A stretch of 64,000 bases of DNA, taken from the NCBI GenBank assembly GCA_023150935.1, contig JAKLJW010000005.1, forward strand, positions 1 through 64,000. The letters are read 5' to 3'. This document shows positions 16,148-25,628 of this stretch, piece after piece. Under the pieces are notes generated by a model. The model did not search any database. It saw only the letters and a list, made by a program, of their open reading frames with translations, and had not been told where the DNA came from. Positions within the stretch are counted from its first letter, which is position 1, and the number at the start of each line of letters is the position of its first letter. This DNA comes from Candidatus Binatia bacterium. GTDB taxonomy: Bacteria > Desulfobacterota > Binatia > HRBIN30. The translations under genes and the position numbers were made by a program.

Positions 16148-18193
16148 ATGCATCGAGCACTGTATCTGGTATTGGCGGTACTCTGCTTCGCCCTGCAAGG
16201 CGTGAGCGCGGCGCGCCTCCTTCTTCCGCACCAGATTGCGGACGACGACACCGGCGAGGCGGTACGGTTGGCGCGGACCTGCCTGCTAGGCGGCGAGTGC
16301 CCCGCCCAGGGTACGCACACCTCGATGCTGGGGTTGCGCCACGGGGCGTCATGGATCCGCCTGATCGGTTACGGATTTGCCAGCGGTTGGGGGCTGAGCG
16401 CGGTTCAGCGCATTGTCCTGGGGTTGCTGCTGGGGGCGGGATTGGTCCTGGCGGCCGTCGTCTGGCGGTTCGTCTCGCCGCGCGCGGCAGTGCTTGCGCT
16501 CTTGCTGAGTTTGCAGCCGACGATCGGCACGGCCGATTTCGTCAAGCTCGCGAACTCGAATCTGCTGCCGTTGCCGCTGGCGCTCTATTATGCCAGCGTC
16601 GCCATTACGGCGGCGTACGCCAGCCTCGTGGCGGGAGTGTTCGGTGCCCTCTGCGTGAGCGCCGCCATGAGCTTCAATCTCACCTGTGGGCTGATGGTCC
16701 CGTTTCACCTCGCGCTTGTCGGGCTGTCGGCGCGACGGCCCTACGTCGCCGTTGCTACCGTGGGTCTGGTGTTGCTGGTTGCCCCCGCCCTGGAATCCGC
16801 CGACGCAGCGCGACTGATAGCTGGCCTGCTCGTCGGCACGCCACCGGTCATCGTCGCCGTCGCGCTGGTCATCGTCGCCGTCGCGCTCGCCGTCCGTCCG
16901 CTGAGAGGGCGCCTCGCCGCGCTCCCGCTGCGCTTGCGGAGGTGGCGCGCGCGCTTCGCGGGGCTGCCGGTGCGCCTGCGTGTGCGCCTGACGATGAAGG
17001 CCGCCATCGTCTACGTCAGCCTTGCCCTGTGGACAGGCAGCCTCGTCCTGGGTTCGGTTCCTGGTCACTATCTCGCTCCGCTGGTCGTCCCGCTCGTGTT
17101 CCTCGCCGTCGACGCGACGGAGTCCATGTCGTCACGCGCGGTCATCGCGCTGGCGGCTGTCGGTCTGGTTGCCCTCCTAGCGCTACCGTTCGCACCGCTG
17201 GCGTTCATCCTGCTGAATGGCTTCATCCTGGCATGGTCCGCCGGCGTCGTTGCGATGAGCGTAGTCCGGGCGATCCGGTGGCGAACGCTCCCCCTCCTCG
17301 GACGCGACCGATTGGCACCGACTCCCGCCCTGCCGTACGTCCTGGTGGCGGCCGTACTCGTCGGAAGCGTTCCCGATGCGATTCTCTTTCCGAGAGATCG
17401 GCAGTCGTGGCCGGTGTCCGCGGCGGAACGGCTCGCGACCGGTCTGTATGCGTCGGGATACACGTTTGTGGAGCTGGCCGTGGCGGTACAGCGGCATTCG
17501 CCAGGTACGGTCGAACTGATGACGGCCATGCTCGATCCGCAACTGTCGCGGCCACCGCAGTTCGTGTCCGATCCGGGATGGTCGCTGCTGCCGCTCATCG
17601 TCGACCAGGCGATCGTCGCGCGCACGGGGGGCGTCGTGTTCGCGACCCCGATCACTGCGTCGCGGACCGCTATTGCTGTCCGCCTGCCGTCCTATCTCGA
17701 CCGCACGCGTCTGCGTACCTGCGTCCTCGCCGACTGCGGCGACGAGGCGACCGGTGATGCATGTGTCGAGCGAGACCCGCGGCGGCCGCTGAGCCATCTG
17801 CCGCCGTTCTTTACCGCGGCGCGGGTGGATGCCGGCGGGGCGGGAGCGGCATCCAGCCCCGCCCACGCGGACGGGCGGTACTGCGTCACCTTCTCGTTGC
17901 CGGTGCGCACCCCCGGTGAAGGAGTTCCTCACCTGATCCACGTGTCCGAGCAGTGGTTTCAGACGACGGAAATCGTTCGAGTGACGGGTGTCGCATTCGA
18001 GGGCGAGTTGCCGGGCCCCGAAATCCGCCTCCTCGACGACCGCGAGGCGGTCGGCACGCTAGAGGTGCAGGTCACGAGTGAGGGCTTTGGTCCAGGTGCG
18101 GATTGGCTCTCGGATCCCCCGCTCGTCGAAGTGGATACCGCCAACGAGCACCTCCTGAAACCGTTCCGCACGGGACGGACCAGCCGCTTGTGA
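16148..18193 (+). CDS. Large polytopic membrane protein of unknown function
   Basis: This 681-residue protein has a hydrophobic N-terminal segment that may be a signal anchor (ALYLVLAVLCFALQG), then about ten membrane segments up to residue ~400. They are interrupted by an Arg-rich cytoplasmic loop (LRRWRARFAGLPVRLRVRL). A soluble C-terminal part of about 250 residues follows, with several Cys (RTCVLADCGDEATGDACVE) and probably lies in the periplasm. The layout recalls GT-C type membrane glycosyltransferases, but I see no diagnostic DxD or family motif. It precedes a family 9 glycosyltransferase by 43 bases in the same direction, which supports a role in surface polysaccharide, as inference. 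Confidence 0.6.
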   Translation: MHRALYLVLAVLCFALQGVSAARLLLPHQIADDDTGEAVRLARTCLLGGECPAQGTHTSMLGLRHGASWIRLIGYGFASGWGLSAVQRIVLGLLLGAGLVLAAVVWRFVSPRAAVLALLLSLQPTIGTADFVKLANSNLLPLPLALYYASVAITAAYASLVAGVFGALCVSAAMSFNLTCGLMVPFHLALVGLSARRPYVAVATVGLVLLVAPALESADAARLIAGLLVGTPPVIVAVALVIVAVALAVRPLRGRLAALPLRLRRWRARFAGLPVRLRVRLTMKAAIVYVSLALWTGSLVLGSVPGHYLAPLVVPLVFLAVDATESMSSRAVIALAAVGLVALLALPFAPLAFILLNGFILAWSAGVVAMSVVRAIRWRTLPLLGRDRLAPTPALPYVLVAAVLVGSVPDAILFPRDRQSWPVSAAERLATGLYASGYTFVELAVAVQRHSPGTVELMTAMLDPQLSRPPQFVSDPGWSLLPLIVDQAIVARTGGVVFATPITASRTAIAVRLPSYLDRTRLRTCVLADCGDEATGDACVERDPRRPLSHLPPFFTAARVDAGGAGAASSPAHADGRYCVTFSLPVRTPGEGVPHLIHVSEQWFQTTEIVRVTGVAFEGELPGPEIRLLDDREAVGTLEVQVTSEGFGPGADWLSDPPLVEVDTANEHLLKPFRTGRTSRL

Positions 18194-18236
18194 CGCCATC
18201 CGCACGTACTCGCCGCAGACCGAAGAGGGCGTAGCC

Positions 18237-19514
18237 GTGTCACCCGCAACCATGCGCCGGCTCGATTACTGGGTCGGCGTACCGACTTGCTTCCTTCTGA
18301 CGATCGCCGACCGCCTGCGACGGCTGTTCGGTCGGAGCGGCGAACGTTCCACGGCGCCCCCGAGGCGCATCTTGTTCGTGCAACTGGCCGAGATGGGCAC
18401 CATGGTGGTCGCGATTCCAGCTCTGCGGAAGGCACAGGAGCTGTTCCCGGCCGCCGAGCTGCATCTGCTTTGCTTCACCGCCATCCGGTCGAGCGCGCAG
18501 CTCATCGGCGTCTTCGATCCAAAGAACATCGTGACGATCGACAGCAGCACGCTGCCGTCCGTCCTTCGCACCACCCTGCGGTTTCTCGTCCGGGCCCGCC
18601 GCGAACCGTTCGACACCGTCGTCAACCTCGAGACCTTCGTTCGCCTCAGCACCGCCCTGGGGTATCTGATCGGTGCGGGCACGCGGGTGGGATTCCACCG
18701 CTTCAACCTGGAAGGGGTCTACACCGGCGATCTGCTCACCCACCGCGTCCTGTACAACTCCCATGTGCACGCCGGGCACACGCTGCTCGATCTCGTTTAC
18801 GCGCTCGTCACGCCGGACGGGCAGGTGCCGCACGTGAAACGCTCGATTGCCGGCGAGCGGTTGACGATCCCCACGATGGCGCTCGATCCCGCGGTGACGC
18901 GGACCGTCTGGCGGACGTTGCAGCAGGCGAGCACGGCGATCGACCCCTCCTCCACCATTGTGGTTCTAAACCCGAACGGCAGTGAGCGCTTCCCGATGCG
19001 GAAACTGCCGCTCGACTCCTATGCAACGCTCGCCGAGCGGCTGGTCAAGGATCCGTCGGTGGTGGTCGTCGTCACCGGTGTCGCCAGCGAACGCGCCGAC
19101 GCACAGCACATCTGCGCGCGCGCGAACTCGGCACGGGTGATCGACCTGACAGGTCGGACGACGCTGCGCGAGTTGCTGCACCTGTTCGCCATCGCCCGCG
19201 CGGTGATCACCAACGACTCCGGCCCGGCCCATTTCGCCTGCCTCACGCACACCCATGTCGTCGTATTCTTCGGCCCGGAGGAGCCCAACCGCTACCGCCC
19301 GCTGACCGAGCGCTGCGACGTCGTCTCCAACGGGTTTTCGTGCAGTCCGTGTGTCGGTCCGCACAATCAGCGCCTGACGCCGTGCAATAACAACCTATGC
19401 ATGCAGAGCATCGATATCGAACAGGTGGCAGCGCTGGTGCGCGAGCGCCTCGCAGCACCGCGGGCGCGGGGTGCGGCACCGGTACTTGACGGGCCCGTTG
19501 TGCGCTCCGTATAG
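18237..19514 (+). CDS. Glycosyltransferase family 9 (heptosyltransferase-like)
   Basis: A 425-residue GT-B enzyme. RRILFVQLAEMGTMVVAIPAL is the N-terminal family pattern, in which the usual RxGDMV is LAEMGTMV. The sugar-nucleotide domain has VVLNPNGSERFPMRKLP, VVVVTGVASERADA, DLTGRTTLRELLHL and the signature ITNDSGPAHFACLT followed by VVFFGPEEPNRYRPL. The four-Cys segment FSCSPCVGPHNQRLTPCNNNLC near the end resembles that of related GT9 proteins. Such enzymes transfer heptose or another sugar to lipid A core or related glycans. I start at GTG 18237 because GAGGG is positioned ahead; an ATG at 18252 is possible. Confidence 0.83.
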   Translation: MSPATMRRLDYWVGVPTCFLLTIADRLRRLFGRSGERSTAPPRRILFVQLAEMGTMVVAIPALRKAQELFPAAELHLLCFTAIRSSAQLIGVFDPKNIVTIDSSTLPSVLRTTLRFLVRARREPFDTVVNLETFVRLSTALGYLIGAGTRVGFHRFNLEGVYTGDLLTHRVLYNSHVHAGHTLLDLVYALVTPDGQVPHVKRSIAGERLTIPTMALDPAVTRTVWRTLQQASTAIDPSSTIVVLNPNGSERFPMRKLPLDSYATLAERLVKDPSVVVVVTGVASERADAQHICARANSARVIDLTGRTTLRELLHLFAIARAVITNDSGPAHFACLTHTHVVVFFGPEEPNRYRPLTERCDVVSNGFSCSPCVGPHNQRLTPCNNNLCMQSIDIEQVAALVRERLAAPRARGAAPVLDGPVVRSV

Positions 19515-19809
19515 AGACCCTGGCCGCGATATTCGCACGAACGGTCGAAGGGTTGGAACATCGGGGAACGGGTAATATGTCGCGCAAGTTCGGTGGGCCC
19601 TCTATGCGGGTGACCCGCGACCCTTCGACGGCCTGGATGCGCACCCGGCCGCGGGACGACTGAGCCGTGAACCCGACGCGCCTCCAGCATGTCGGCCCGG
19701 TCGAAGCACGATTCGAGCGCGGTATGCCGATCTCGCGGCGGTTGCCCATGGAAGGGCAGGGTGCGTCCGAGCCGCCGGCGCTCGGCGAGCTTATCAAGGA
19801 GTGACCCAG
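19515..19809. other. Intergenic region, nothing supported
   Basis: About 295 bases between the glycosyltransferase and the NarK-type gene. I see no gene, RNA or convincing promoter; the only functional sequence is the AAGGAG ribosome site at 19796-19801 for the next gene. Confidence 0.4.
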
Positions 19810-21318
19810 ATGGAAGCGCATGCCACGGCAGCCTCGCACAAGGCGTTGATTCTGAGCACCACGGCGTTCACCGTGTGCTTCGCGGCCTGGATGCTGAACG
19901 GTGTGTTGGTGACCTTTCTGGCCAGCAACCAGGTGTTTCCGTGGGGGCCGGTCGAAGTGGGTTGGCTCATGGGTATCCCGGTGCTCACCGGGTCGATCTT
20001 TCGGCTGCCGGCCGGACTGCTGACCGACCGCTACGGCGGCAAGCCGATCTTCAGCGGCCTGTTGGTGCTGTGTGCCGTGCCGATGTGGGCGCTGTCGTAC
20101 GCCGACAGCTACTGGGCGTTCGCGCTCTGCAGTTTCGGTTTCGGGCTGGCGGGGGTCGGATTTTCGGTGGGCATTGCGTTCACGTCGGTCTGGTATCCGA
20201 AGCGTCGCCAGGGTACGGCCCTCGGTATTTTCGGGACCGGCAATGCGGGGGCGTCGCTGACGACCCTGGTCGCCCCGACTTTGCTCGATCGCTTCACCGC
20301 GCACGGCAGCAATCTGGACGGTTGGCGTGCGCTGCCCAGGGTGTACGCGGCGATGCTGCTGGTCATGGGTCTCGTGTTCTTGCTGCTGGCCACGAACAAG
20401 CGGCCCGCGAGCAGCACGCTGACCGTGCGCGAGCAACTGGTGCCGTTGAAGTCGATGCGGGTCTGGCGTTTCGGCCTGTACTACTTCCTCGTGTTCGGTT
20501 GCTTCGTTGCGTTCTCGCAGTGGTTGGTGCCCTACTACGTCAACGCGTACTACATGCCGCTGGTCACCGCCGGGGCGCTGGCGGCGGTGTTCAGCTTCCC
20601 CTCCGGAGTGATTCGCGCCATGGGCGGGTGGATGTCCGACCACTGGGGCGCACGCCGGGTCATGTTCTGGGTGTTGTTCTCGTCGTGCCTGTTCAGCTTC
20701 GCCCTGATCGTTCCCCGGATGGAGATCTTCTCGCCCGGCAAGGGCATCATGGCGACGCGGCCCGGCGTGGTGACCGACGTGGAGAGCGAACGCATCGTGG
20801 TCGGCGAGCAGGCCTACCCACTGGTGCGCAAGCCGGACGCGCTGGCGGGTGGCGACTCGGGCATCGTCGTGTTTCCGAGAAAGGACATGTGGCAGGAGCC
20901 GGCAGTGGCGGTGGGCCAGGAAGTACAGCGGCGCGAGCTGCTGGCGCGCGGTGTCACGCGCATCTATTTCCAGGCCAACGTGTGGATCTTCACCGCCATC
21001 GTGATGCTGCTCGGTGTCATCTGGGGGATCGGCAAGGCGGGCGTGTACAAGTACATTCCCGACTACTTCCCCACGCAGGTGGGGGTCGTGGGCGGAATGG
21101 TCGGCGTCATCGGCGGGTTAGGAGGTTTCGTCTGCCCGATCCTGTTCGGCTACCTGCTCGAGGCCACCGGGTTGTGGACGAGCTGCTGGATGTTGATGTT
21201 CGGACTGTCGGTCGCCTGCCTGGTATGGATGGTCCGCACCGTACGCCTGTTGGAGGCGAAAGCGGCGCCGGAGCGGTCGCGCCGGATCGAGGAACCCAGC
21301 GGCCTGGAGGCGATATGA
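19810..21318 (+). CDS. NarK/NasA-type MFS nitrate/nitrite transporter-like protein
   Basis: A 502-residue major facilitator protein. The conserved Arg in FRLPAGLLTDRYGGKP (64-79) and the glycine-rich stretch GFSVGIAFTSVWYPKRRQGTA then GIFGTGNAGAS (about 118-149) match the nitrate/nitrite porter family. The second half-repeat has GVIRAMGGWMSDHWGARR. A hydrophilic segment of about 85 residues (303-388) is inserted between two membrane helices, which is not usual for NarK proteins. The start is ATG 19810, eight bases after AAGGAG; the in-frame GTG at 19801 overlaps that site. No intact nitrate or nitrite reductase gene is in the window. Confidence 0.8.
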   Translation: MEAHATAASHKALILSTTAFTVCFAAWMLNGVLVTFLASNQVFPWGPVEVGWLMGIPVLTGSIFRLPAGLLTDRYGGKPIFSGLLVLCAVPMWALSYADSYWAFALCSFGFGLAGVGFSVGIAFTSVWYPKRRQGTALGIFGTGNAGASLTTLVAPTLLDRFTAHGSNLDGWRALPRVYAAMLLVMGLVFLLLATNKRPASSTLTVREQLVPLKSMRVWRFGLYYFLVFGCFVAFSQWLVPYYVNAYYMPLVTAGALAAVFSFPSGVIRAMGGWMSDHWGARRVMFWVLFSSCLFSFALIVPRMEIFSPGKGIMATRPGVVTDVESERIVVGEQAYPLVRKPDALAGGDSGIVVFPRKDMWQEPAVAVGQEVQRRELLARGVTRIYFQANVWIFTAIVMLLGVIWGIGKAGVYKYIPDYFPTQVGVVGGMVGVIGGLGGFVCPILFGYLLEATGLWTSCWMLMFGLSVACLVWMVRTVRLLEAKAAPERSRRIEEPSGLEAI

Positions 21319-21782
21319 ACGCGGGGCGGAAGGATCGGCGTGTCGCCGTCCCCGAGCTGTCCTGAAGGTCTGCTATTCCTGCCACCACGGCTTGGTCCGC
21401 CCCCGGGACAAAGTGACGGTCGACGTCCGACTGCGCGCGTGTTCGTAGCAGACGAAACGCAGAGCAAGTATCGCATCGGAAGGAGAGCGGTATGCCGACC
21501 GAGACACGGGCATTCGTGTCGAACGGGCGGCCGGCTTTTTCAGCCGGCTGTTCCTCACCGCCGAGGGATGTGTCGATCCGCATGCGCCGTATCGCCAGTC
21601 GCGGCGGACGGCGCCGGTGCACCGCGCCAGGCAGGGGATGTGGCTCCACGACGACTGCTGGGCCGCGTCGCGCGTGAGGTGGTGGGTTTCAGTCCGGCGA
21701 TCCGGACCCCCGCCGGCGTTGCCGATGCGAGCTAATCGGCAACGCGATTGACAATTAGCCCCGCCGTGCCGATGCTGCCCAC
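21315..21782 (+). pseudogene. Decayed sequence after narK-like gene, with a CxxCH motif
   Basis: An ATG overlaps the transporter stop (ATGA, 21315-21318) but the frame ends after 16 codons. In the neighbouring frame a CYSCHHG heme-c-type motif follows at once (21370-21390) and also ends in a stop. A further short frame starts at 21492 behind a strong AAGGAGAG site (61 codons, Arg/Ser rich, unrecognised). The pattern suggests a frameshifted gene, perhaps a c-type cytochrome or reductase partner of the transporter. This is weak, and random sequence cannot be excluded. Confidence 0.3.
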
Positions 21783-22958
21783 ATGATCGAGCGGACGCTT
21801 GCAGCAAAGCTCGCTGCGCTGGCCCGCACGTTTCCCCTGGTCACAGTCACCGGCCCTCGGCAGTCGGGCAAGACGACCCTTTGCCGGGCAGCTTTTCCGG
21901 ACAAGGCATACGTGTCGCTCGAGGCGCCGGACGTCCGCGAGTACGCTCGGCGCGATCCACGCGGACTCATTGCCGACCATGCCCGGGGCGCGATCTTCGA
22001 CGAGATCCAGCGCGCGCCGGATCTGCTCTCGTATCTGCAGGGCGAGGTCGACGAGCGCCCCGCAGCCGGACGTTTCATCCTCACCGGTTCGGCAAACTTC
22101 GCTCTGCTGCAGTCGGTGTCGCAATCGCTGGCTGGACGCACGGGCCTGCTGCAACTGCTGCCGCTGAGCCTTGCTGAAGTGCGCCGTTTTCCGAACCCGC
22201 CGGATGATCTCTTCACCCTCTTGTGGCAGGGAACCTACCCCGCGCTTTACGATCGCGGCAGCGCACCCGGCGATTGGTACGGCGCCTATGTGGGCACGTA
22301 CGTCGAGCGCGATGTGCGCCAGATTCTTGATGTCGCCGACCTGGTTGTCTTCCAAACCTTCCTCCGTCTCTGTGCCGGACGGACAGGGCAACTGCTCAAC
22401 GCCTCCGCCCTGGGCGCCGATGCGGGCGTGACCCACAACACCGCACGGGCATGGCTGGCCGTGCTCGAGGCCAGCTATTTGGCCCTTCGCCTCCTGCCCT
22501 TTCATACGAACCTGAACACCCGCCTGGTCAAGACGCCGAAGCTCCACTTCTACGATTCCGGGTTGGTGTGCTACCTGCTCGGGATCACGCGCCCGGAGCA
22601 GCTCCGCGACCATCCCCTCCGCGGCCCCATCTTCGAGTCGTGGGTGGTCTCGGAAATCATCAAGGCACGCCTGCACCAGGGACTGCCGCCGAATCTGTCC
22701 TTCTATCGCGACCGCAAGGGCCTCGAGATCGACGCCATCCTCGAGAGCGGGCGCGATCTCCTCGCCGTAGAGACGAAGTCGGGACAGACGGTCGCCGAGG
22801 ATTTCTTCGCGGCCCTGCGGTCCTTCGCCGCCATCTTTGCGGGCAAGCCGACTCCGCGAGTGCGAAGCATGGTCGTTTATGGCGGTAGCCAGTCGCAGCG
22901 GCGGTCGGACGCAACCGTTGTGCCGTGGACAGCGCTCGATGGCGTCGACTGGACCTGA
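21783..22958 (+). CDS. ATP-binding protein, AAA_14 / DUF4143 family
   Basis: This 391-residue ATPase has Walker A GPRQSGKT (24-31), Walker B AIFDEIQRAPDLLSYLQ (Asp73, Glu74) and a sensor region LTGSANFALLQSVSQSLAGRT (about 100-120). The C-terminal DUF4143 part has GTYVERDVRQILDVADLVVF, VTHNTARAWLAVLEASYL and the nuclease-like ending FYRDRKGLEIDAILESG with VETKSG, a PD-(D/E)xK-type core. The family is widespread, patchily distributed and of unknown cellular role. Here it stands alone between the narK region and a convergent Kelch gene. Confidence 0.88.
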   Translation: MIERTLAAKLAALARTFPLVTVTGPRQSGKTTLCRAAFPDKAYVSLEAPDVREYARRDPRGLIADHARGAIFDEIQRAPDLLSYLQGEVDERPAAGRFILTGSANFALLQSVSQSLAGRTGLLQLLPLSLAEVRRFPNPPDDLFTLLWQGTYPALYDRGSAPGDWYGAYVGTYVERDVRQILDVADLVVFQTFLRLCAGRTGQLLNASALGADAGVTHNTARAWLAVLEASYLALRLLPFHTNLNTRLVKTPKLHFYDSGLVCYLLGITRPEQLRDHPLRGPIFESWVVSEIIKARLHQGLPPNLSFYRDRKGLEIDAILESGRDLLAVETKSGQTVAEDFFAALRSFAAIFAGKPTPRVRSMVVYGGSQSQRRSDATVVPWTALDGVDWT

Positions 22959-23076
22959 AGCGATGAGGAGCAGGGATCGAGCTTCCTGGGCATCGTCCGT
23001 CGAGCGAAGGAGCACTTGCAGGCGCAGCGTTGAACTATTCACGTTGCCGAACCGTCCCCAGCCCCGGGATCGTCGG

Positions 23077-24453
23077 TCACTCGCGGTAGAGCTCCGCGGT
23101 GTCCTCGGCATACGGGTTCGCTCCCCCGGCAACCAGCACCTCTCCGTTCGGCAACAGGGTGGCGGCCGGGCCGAGGCGCCTCGCCGCCATGGGGCCCGTA
23201 AACGAGAAAGTTCCGGTACTTGGATCGTAGACTTCGGCAACGTTCAGGGGGATGAAGGGGAAGAAGATCCCGCCGGTCACGAGCACCTTGCCGCTGGCAA
23301 GTCCGACCACGGTCGGGGACCTGCGATTGTCGGCGAGGCTGCCGGTGGCCACGAAGGTCAGGATGGAAGGATCGTACAGCTCAGCCGTGCCGAGTACGTT
23401 GCCGTCGACATCCTCCCCGCCTACCACGAGCACGGCGTCGCTCCCCGGGATGCGCGTCGCGGCGGCGTAACGGCGTGCCGTCGTCATGTCGCCGACGGGG
23501 GAAAAGGTACCCGTGACGGGGTCGTAAAGCTCGGCGACGGCCGTCGGGAAGTAGGTTGCGCCGAGCCCGCCCGCCACGAGCACGTGGCTCCCCGTGAGTG
23601 CTGCCATGGCGTCGAAGCGCTCGATCGTCATGTCACCGGTTGCGGAGAAGGAACCCGTTTCCGGATCGTACAGTTCCGCCGTTCGGGTGACGCCCCCCGC
23701 CATGCGGGTCGTCATCCCTCCCGCGACGAGCACCTTGCCGTTTCCGAGGAGTGCTGCCGCGCAAAGGATGCGGGGCCTGATCATGGCGCCGGTCGGGACA
23801 AAGCTTCCCGAGACCGTATCGTAGACCTCGGGGCGCTCGATCGGTTCGCCGTCTCCGTCTTGTCCACAGATCATGAGCACCTTGCCGTCAGGAAGCAGGA
23901 CCGCCTGAAAACCGGACTGTTCCGCGTTCATGCTCCCGGTCGCGGTGAACTGTTGCGTCTCCGGATCGTAAATCTCCGCGCGCGGGAGTAGCTCCCCGGA
24001 GTAGCCGATCCCGCCTGCGATGAGCACCAGCCCATTCGAAAGAGGCGTTGCGGTGGGGCCGCGCATCCGTTCCGTGGTCATCTGGCCTGCCGTGGTTACG
24101 AAACCCGGTAGCACCTCGAGGGTCAACGCGACCGTAGTGCGCCCCGACCCGTTCGCGCCGGTGACCGTGTACTCGGCGCGTCCCGTCGGATAGGTCGGAG
24201 TTCCGCTGATGAGGCCCGTCCTGACGTCCAGTGTCAGGCCGGGAGGGAGGGCAGGGGAGACGGAATAGGAGGCGATCGCCCCGCCGCGGCTGGTCGGCGT
24301 GTTCTCGAGTGACAGGCCCACGGTGTAGCTCGCGGGGTTCTCGGCGTACGCGAGCTGCGCAGGCGCGGGTTCCGCGTCGCTGCCGCAGCTGGCGGTCATC
24401 CCGGCCGTTGCGATACCGACGAGTGCCATCACCGTTCCGAGGCGATCGAGCAT
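23077..24453 (-). CDS. Lipoprotein with Ig-like domain and Kelch/attractin-type repeats
   Basis: This 458-residue protein has a lipoprotein signal: the lipobox TASC places Cys23 as the lipidated residue. Then comes a putative Ig (He_PIG) domain of about 75 residues (YSVSPALPPGLTLDVRTG, LISGTP). At least seven Kelch-like blades follow, each with a motif such as VLIAGG, VLVAGG or VLVTGG followed by AELYDPETGSFSATG-type sequence, ending in LLPNGEVLVAGG. This should form a surface or periplasmic beta-propeller for binding; no enzyme residues are evident. The start at 24453 fits a GAGGAGG ribosome site; a longer frame upstream adds only unlikely sequence. Confidence 0.82.
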   Translation of the reverse strand: MLDRLGTVMALVGIATAGMTASCGSDAEPAPAQLAYAENPASYTVGLSLENTPTSRGGAIASYSVSPALPPGLTLDVRTGLISGTPTYPTGRAEYTVTGANGSGRTTVALTLEVLPGFVTTAGQMTTERMRGPTATPLSNGLVLIAGGIGYSGELLPRAEIYDPETQQFTATGSMNAEQSGFQAVLLPDGKVLMICGQDGDGEPIERPEVYDTVSGSFVPTGAMIRPRILCAAALLGNGKVLVAGGMTTRMAGGVTRTAELYDPETGSFSATGDMTIERFDAMAALTGSHVLVAGGLGATYFPTAVAELYDPVTGTFSPVGDMTTARRYAAATRIPGSDAVLVVGGEDVDGNVLGTAELYDPSILTFVATGSLADNRRSPTVVGLASGKVLVTGGIFFPFIPLNVAEVYDPSTGTFSFTGPMAARRLGPAATLLPNGEVLVAGGANPYAEDTAELYRE

Positions 24454-24655
24454 TGCGCATTCCTCCTCGTGCCATCTGGCGCTAACTGTCCCCCTGTGCG
24501 ACGGGGCCGGAAGTCGAGCCGGGGACGGAAGTATGCAAGGCGCGAGCCTCCACGGCCGCGATGGCACAGGCTGGGGAGCCGTTCCACCAACGACCGCGGC
24601 TTTCCCCATCTTCGGAACGCCCGGCTATGGAGCCGATTGGCTGCGATCGTTCCGG

Positions 24656-24916
24656 TTACCGCCACCCCGACGCGACGATGGCGAGCAACACGCCGACCAT
24701 GCCGACGCCGGCACCGCGGAGCAGGGCGGTCGCCGCCAAGCGCGCGGCCGGTTCGTCGAGCCCGGCCCCGCGACGGGCGATTTCCACGAACCGCTCCGGT
24801 GCACCCAGTGGCCGCGGGTCCGGCACGATGCAGAGCAGAACGAACCAGACCACGAGTGCAAGACCGGCGATGCGTGGTGCCCGGGGCCGATCGGCAATCG
24901 AAACCGCTGCCGACAT
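24656..24916 (-). CDS. Small VanZ-like membrane protein
   Basis: This 86-residue protein has two probable membrane helices (about residues 16-32, ending in LLCIVPDPRPLG, and 66-84). The segment between them, APERFVEIARRGAGLDEPAARLAATALLRG, resembles the start of VanZ-type proteins, which are usually longer. It may be a short stand-alone member or the front of a truncated gene; the frame ends in a stop with nothing similar after it. The ribosome site (AGAGGAG) is 14 bases away, longer than ideal. No function can be assigned. Confidence 0.5.
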   Translation of the reverse strand: MSAAVSIADRPRAPRIAGLALVVWFVLLCIVPDPRPLGAPERFVEIARRGAGLDEPAARLAATALLRGAGVGMVGVLLAIVASGWR

Positions 24917-25141
24917 AGTCAGCGCGACGGCTCCTCTGGAGACGTGGCGGCCGACAATCGGCCTCCGGGAAACATCGCATCAACGTCGCTACGGCACGGA
25001 AGAGGGCATTCCGGGTCGCACCGGGTCAGGCTGTCGAAGTTCCATGCGTGGGCCGTCAGACGGCGGCCGTTTTCGCGCCTTCGCGGCTGTTTTCGCGGGA
25101 CGGCAAGGCTGCCGAAGCTCGCCGGTCCAGGTTCGGACGGT

Positions 25142-25189
25142 GCGGTGGCGAGTCAGGCGACGCGTGAGAAGACGTCGTGGGGGTCCAAC
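25142..25189. repeat. 48-bp dispersed repeat, copy 1
   Basis: It matches 26453-26500 in the same orientation at 38 of 48 positions, with shared cores GCGAGTC, GGCGAC and GTCCAAC. The two copies bracket the VapBC-like pair. It may be a footprint of duplicated or transposed sequence. Confidence 0.4.
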
Positions 25190-25373
25190 GCCAGTCAACG
25201 CGGTCGCCGTGTCCTTGTGGGTGCTCGGTGGCACCCGCCCGCGCAGCCCTCGCCTCATCAGCCGCCTTGAGCTAGTGGATGCAGCGGGAGAGATGTGGAT
25301 GAAAGGCGAGCGCGCGGTTTCGGTGGCACGGGCTCGACGGCAGGGCGGTGAAAACCTCGTGGCGACTCGCTTT

Positions 25374-25628
25374 ATGGTGCGTGTTCCGCCGAGCAGGCGG
25401 GTCACGCTCGCCGTGCCCTCAGAGAGCGAGCCCGGGGAAGCCGAGGTAATCGTGCTGCATCGGCCCGCGAGGCCCGCGCCGCGGCAAGCGCCGGGATCAA
25501 GATCGCGACGGCATCCTGCCTTCGGACTTTGGGCGTCACGACCCGAGGCCGCCGACCCCGTCGCATTCGTGGACGGGCTGCGCCGTCGGATGACGGAACG
25601 GGGCGCACCAGTGCGCAAAGCTCGGTGA
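25374..25628 (+). CDS. Probable antitoxin of a VapBC-type pair
   Basis: This 84-residue protein overlaps the PIN toxin start by 4 bases (GTGA), as VapB-type genes do. The N-terminal half is beta-like (MVRVPPSRRVTLAVPSE, EPGEAEVIVLHR). The C-terminal part, FGLWASRPEAADPVAFVDGLRRRMTERG, has the extended-then-helical character of segments that wrap around a PIN domain. A charged linker rich in Pro, Arg and Ala lies between. No standard AbrB or RHH motif is evident, so the call rests mainly on context. The start is uncertain: no good ribosome site precedes ATG 25374 and the frame is open far upstream. Confidence 0.6.
   Translation: MVRVPPSRRVTLAVPSESEPGEAEVIVLHRPARPAPRQAPGSRSRRHPAFGLWASRPEAADPVAFVDGLRRRMTERGAPVRKAR

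Larger units (their letters stand above)
24454..25373. other. Sparse region between the Kelch gene and the VapBC-like pair
   Basis: About 920 bases whose only plausible gene is the 86-residue membrane protein at 24656-24916 on the minus strand. The remainder has several competing Arg-rich frames of chance type. A 48-base segment at 25142-25189 recurs at 26453-26500. Confidence 0.4.

Noticed and set aside
16027-17757. 576-codon frame overlapping the polytopic membrane protein gene
   Set aside because: It is Arg/Ala-rich with no domain; the other frame gives regular membrane helices and a sensible start.
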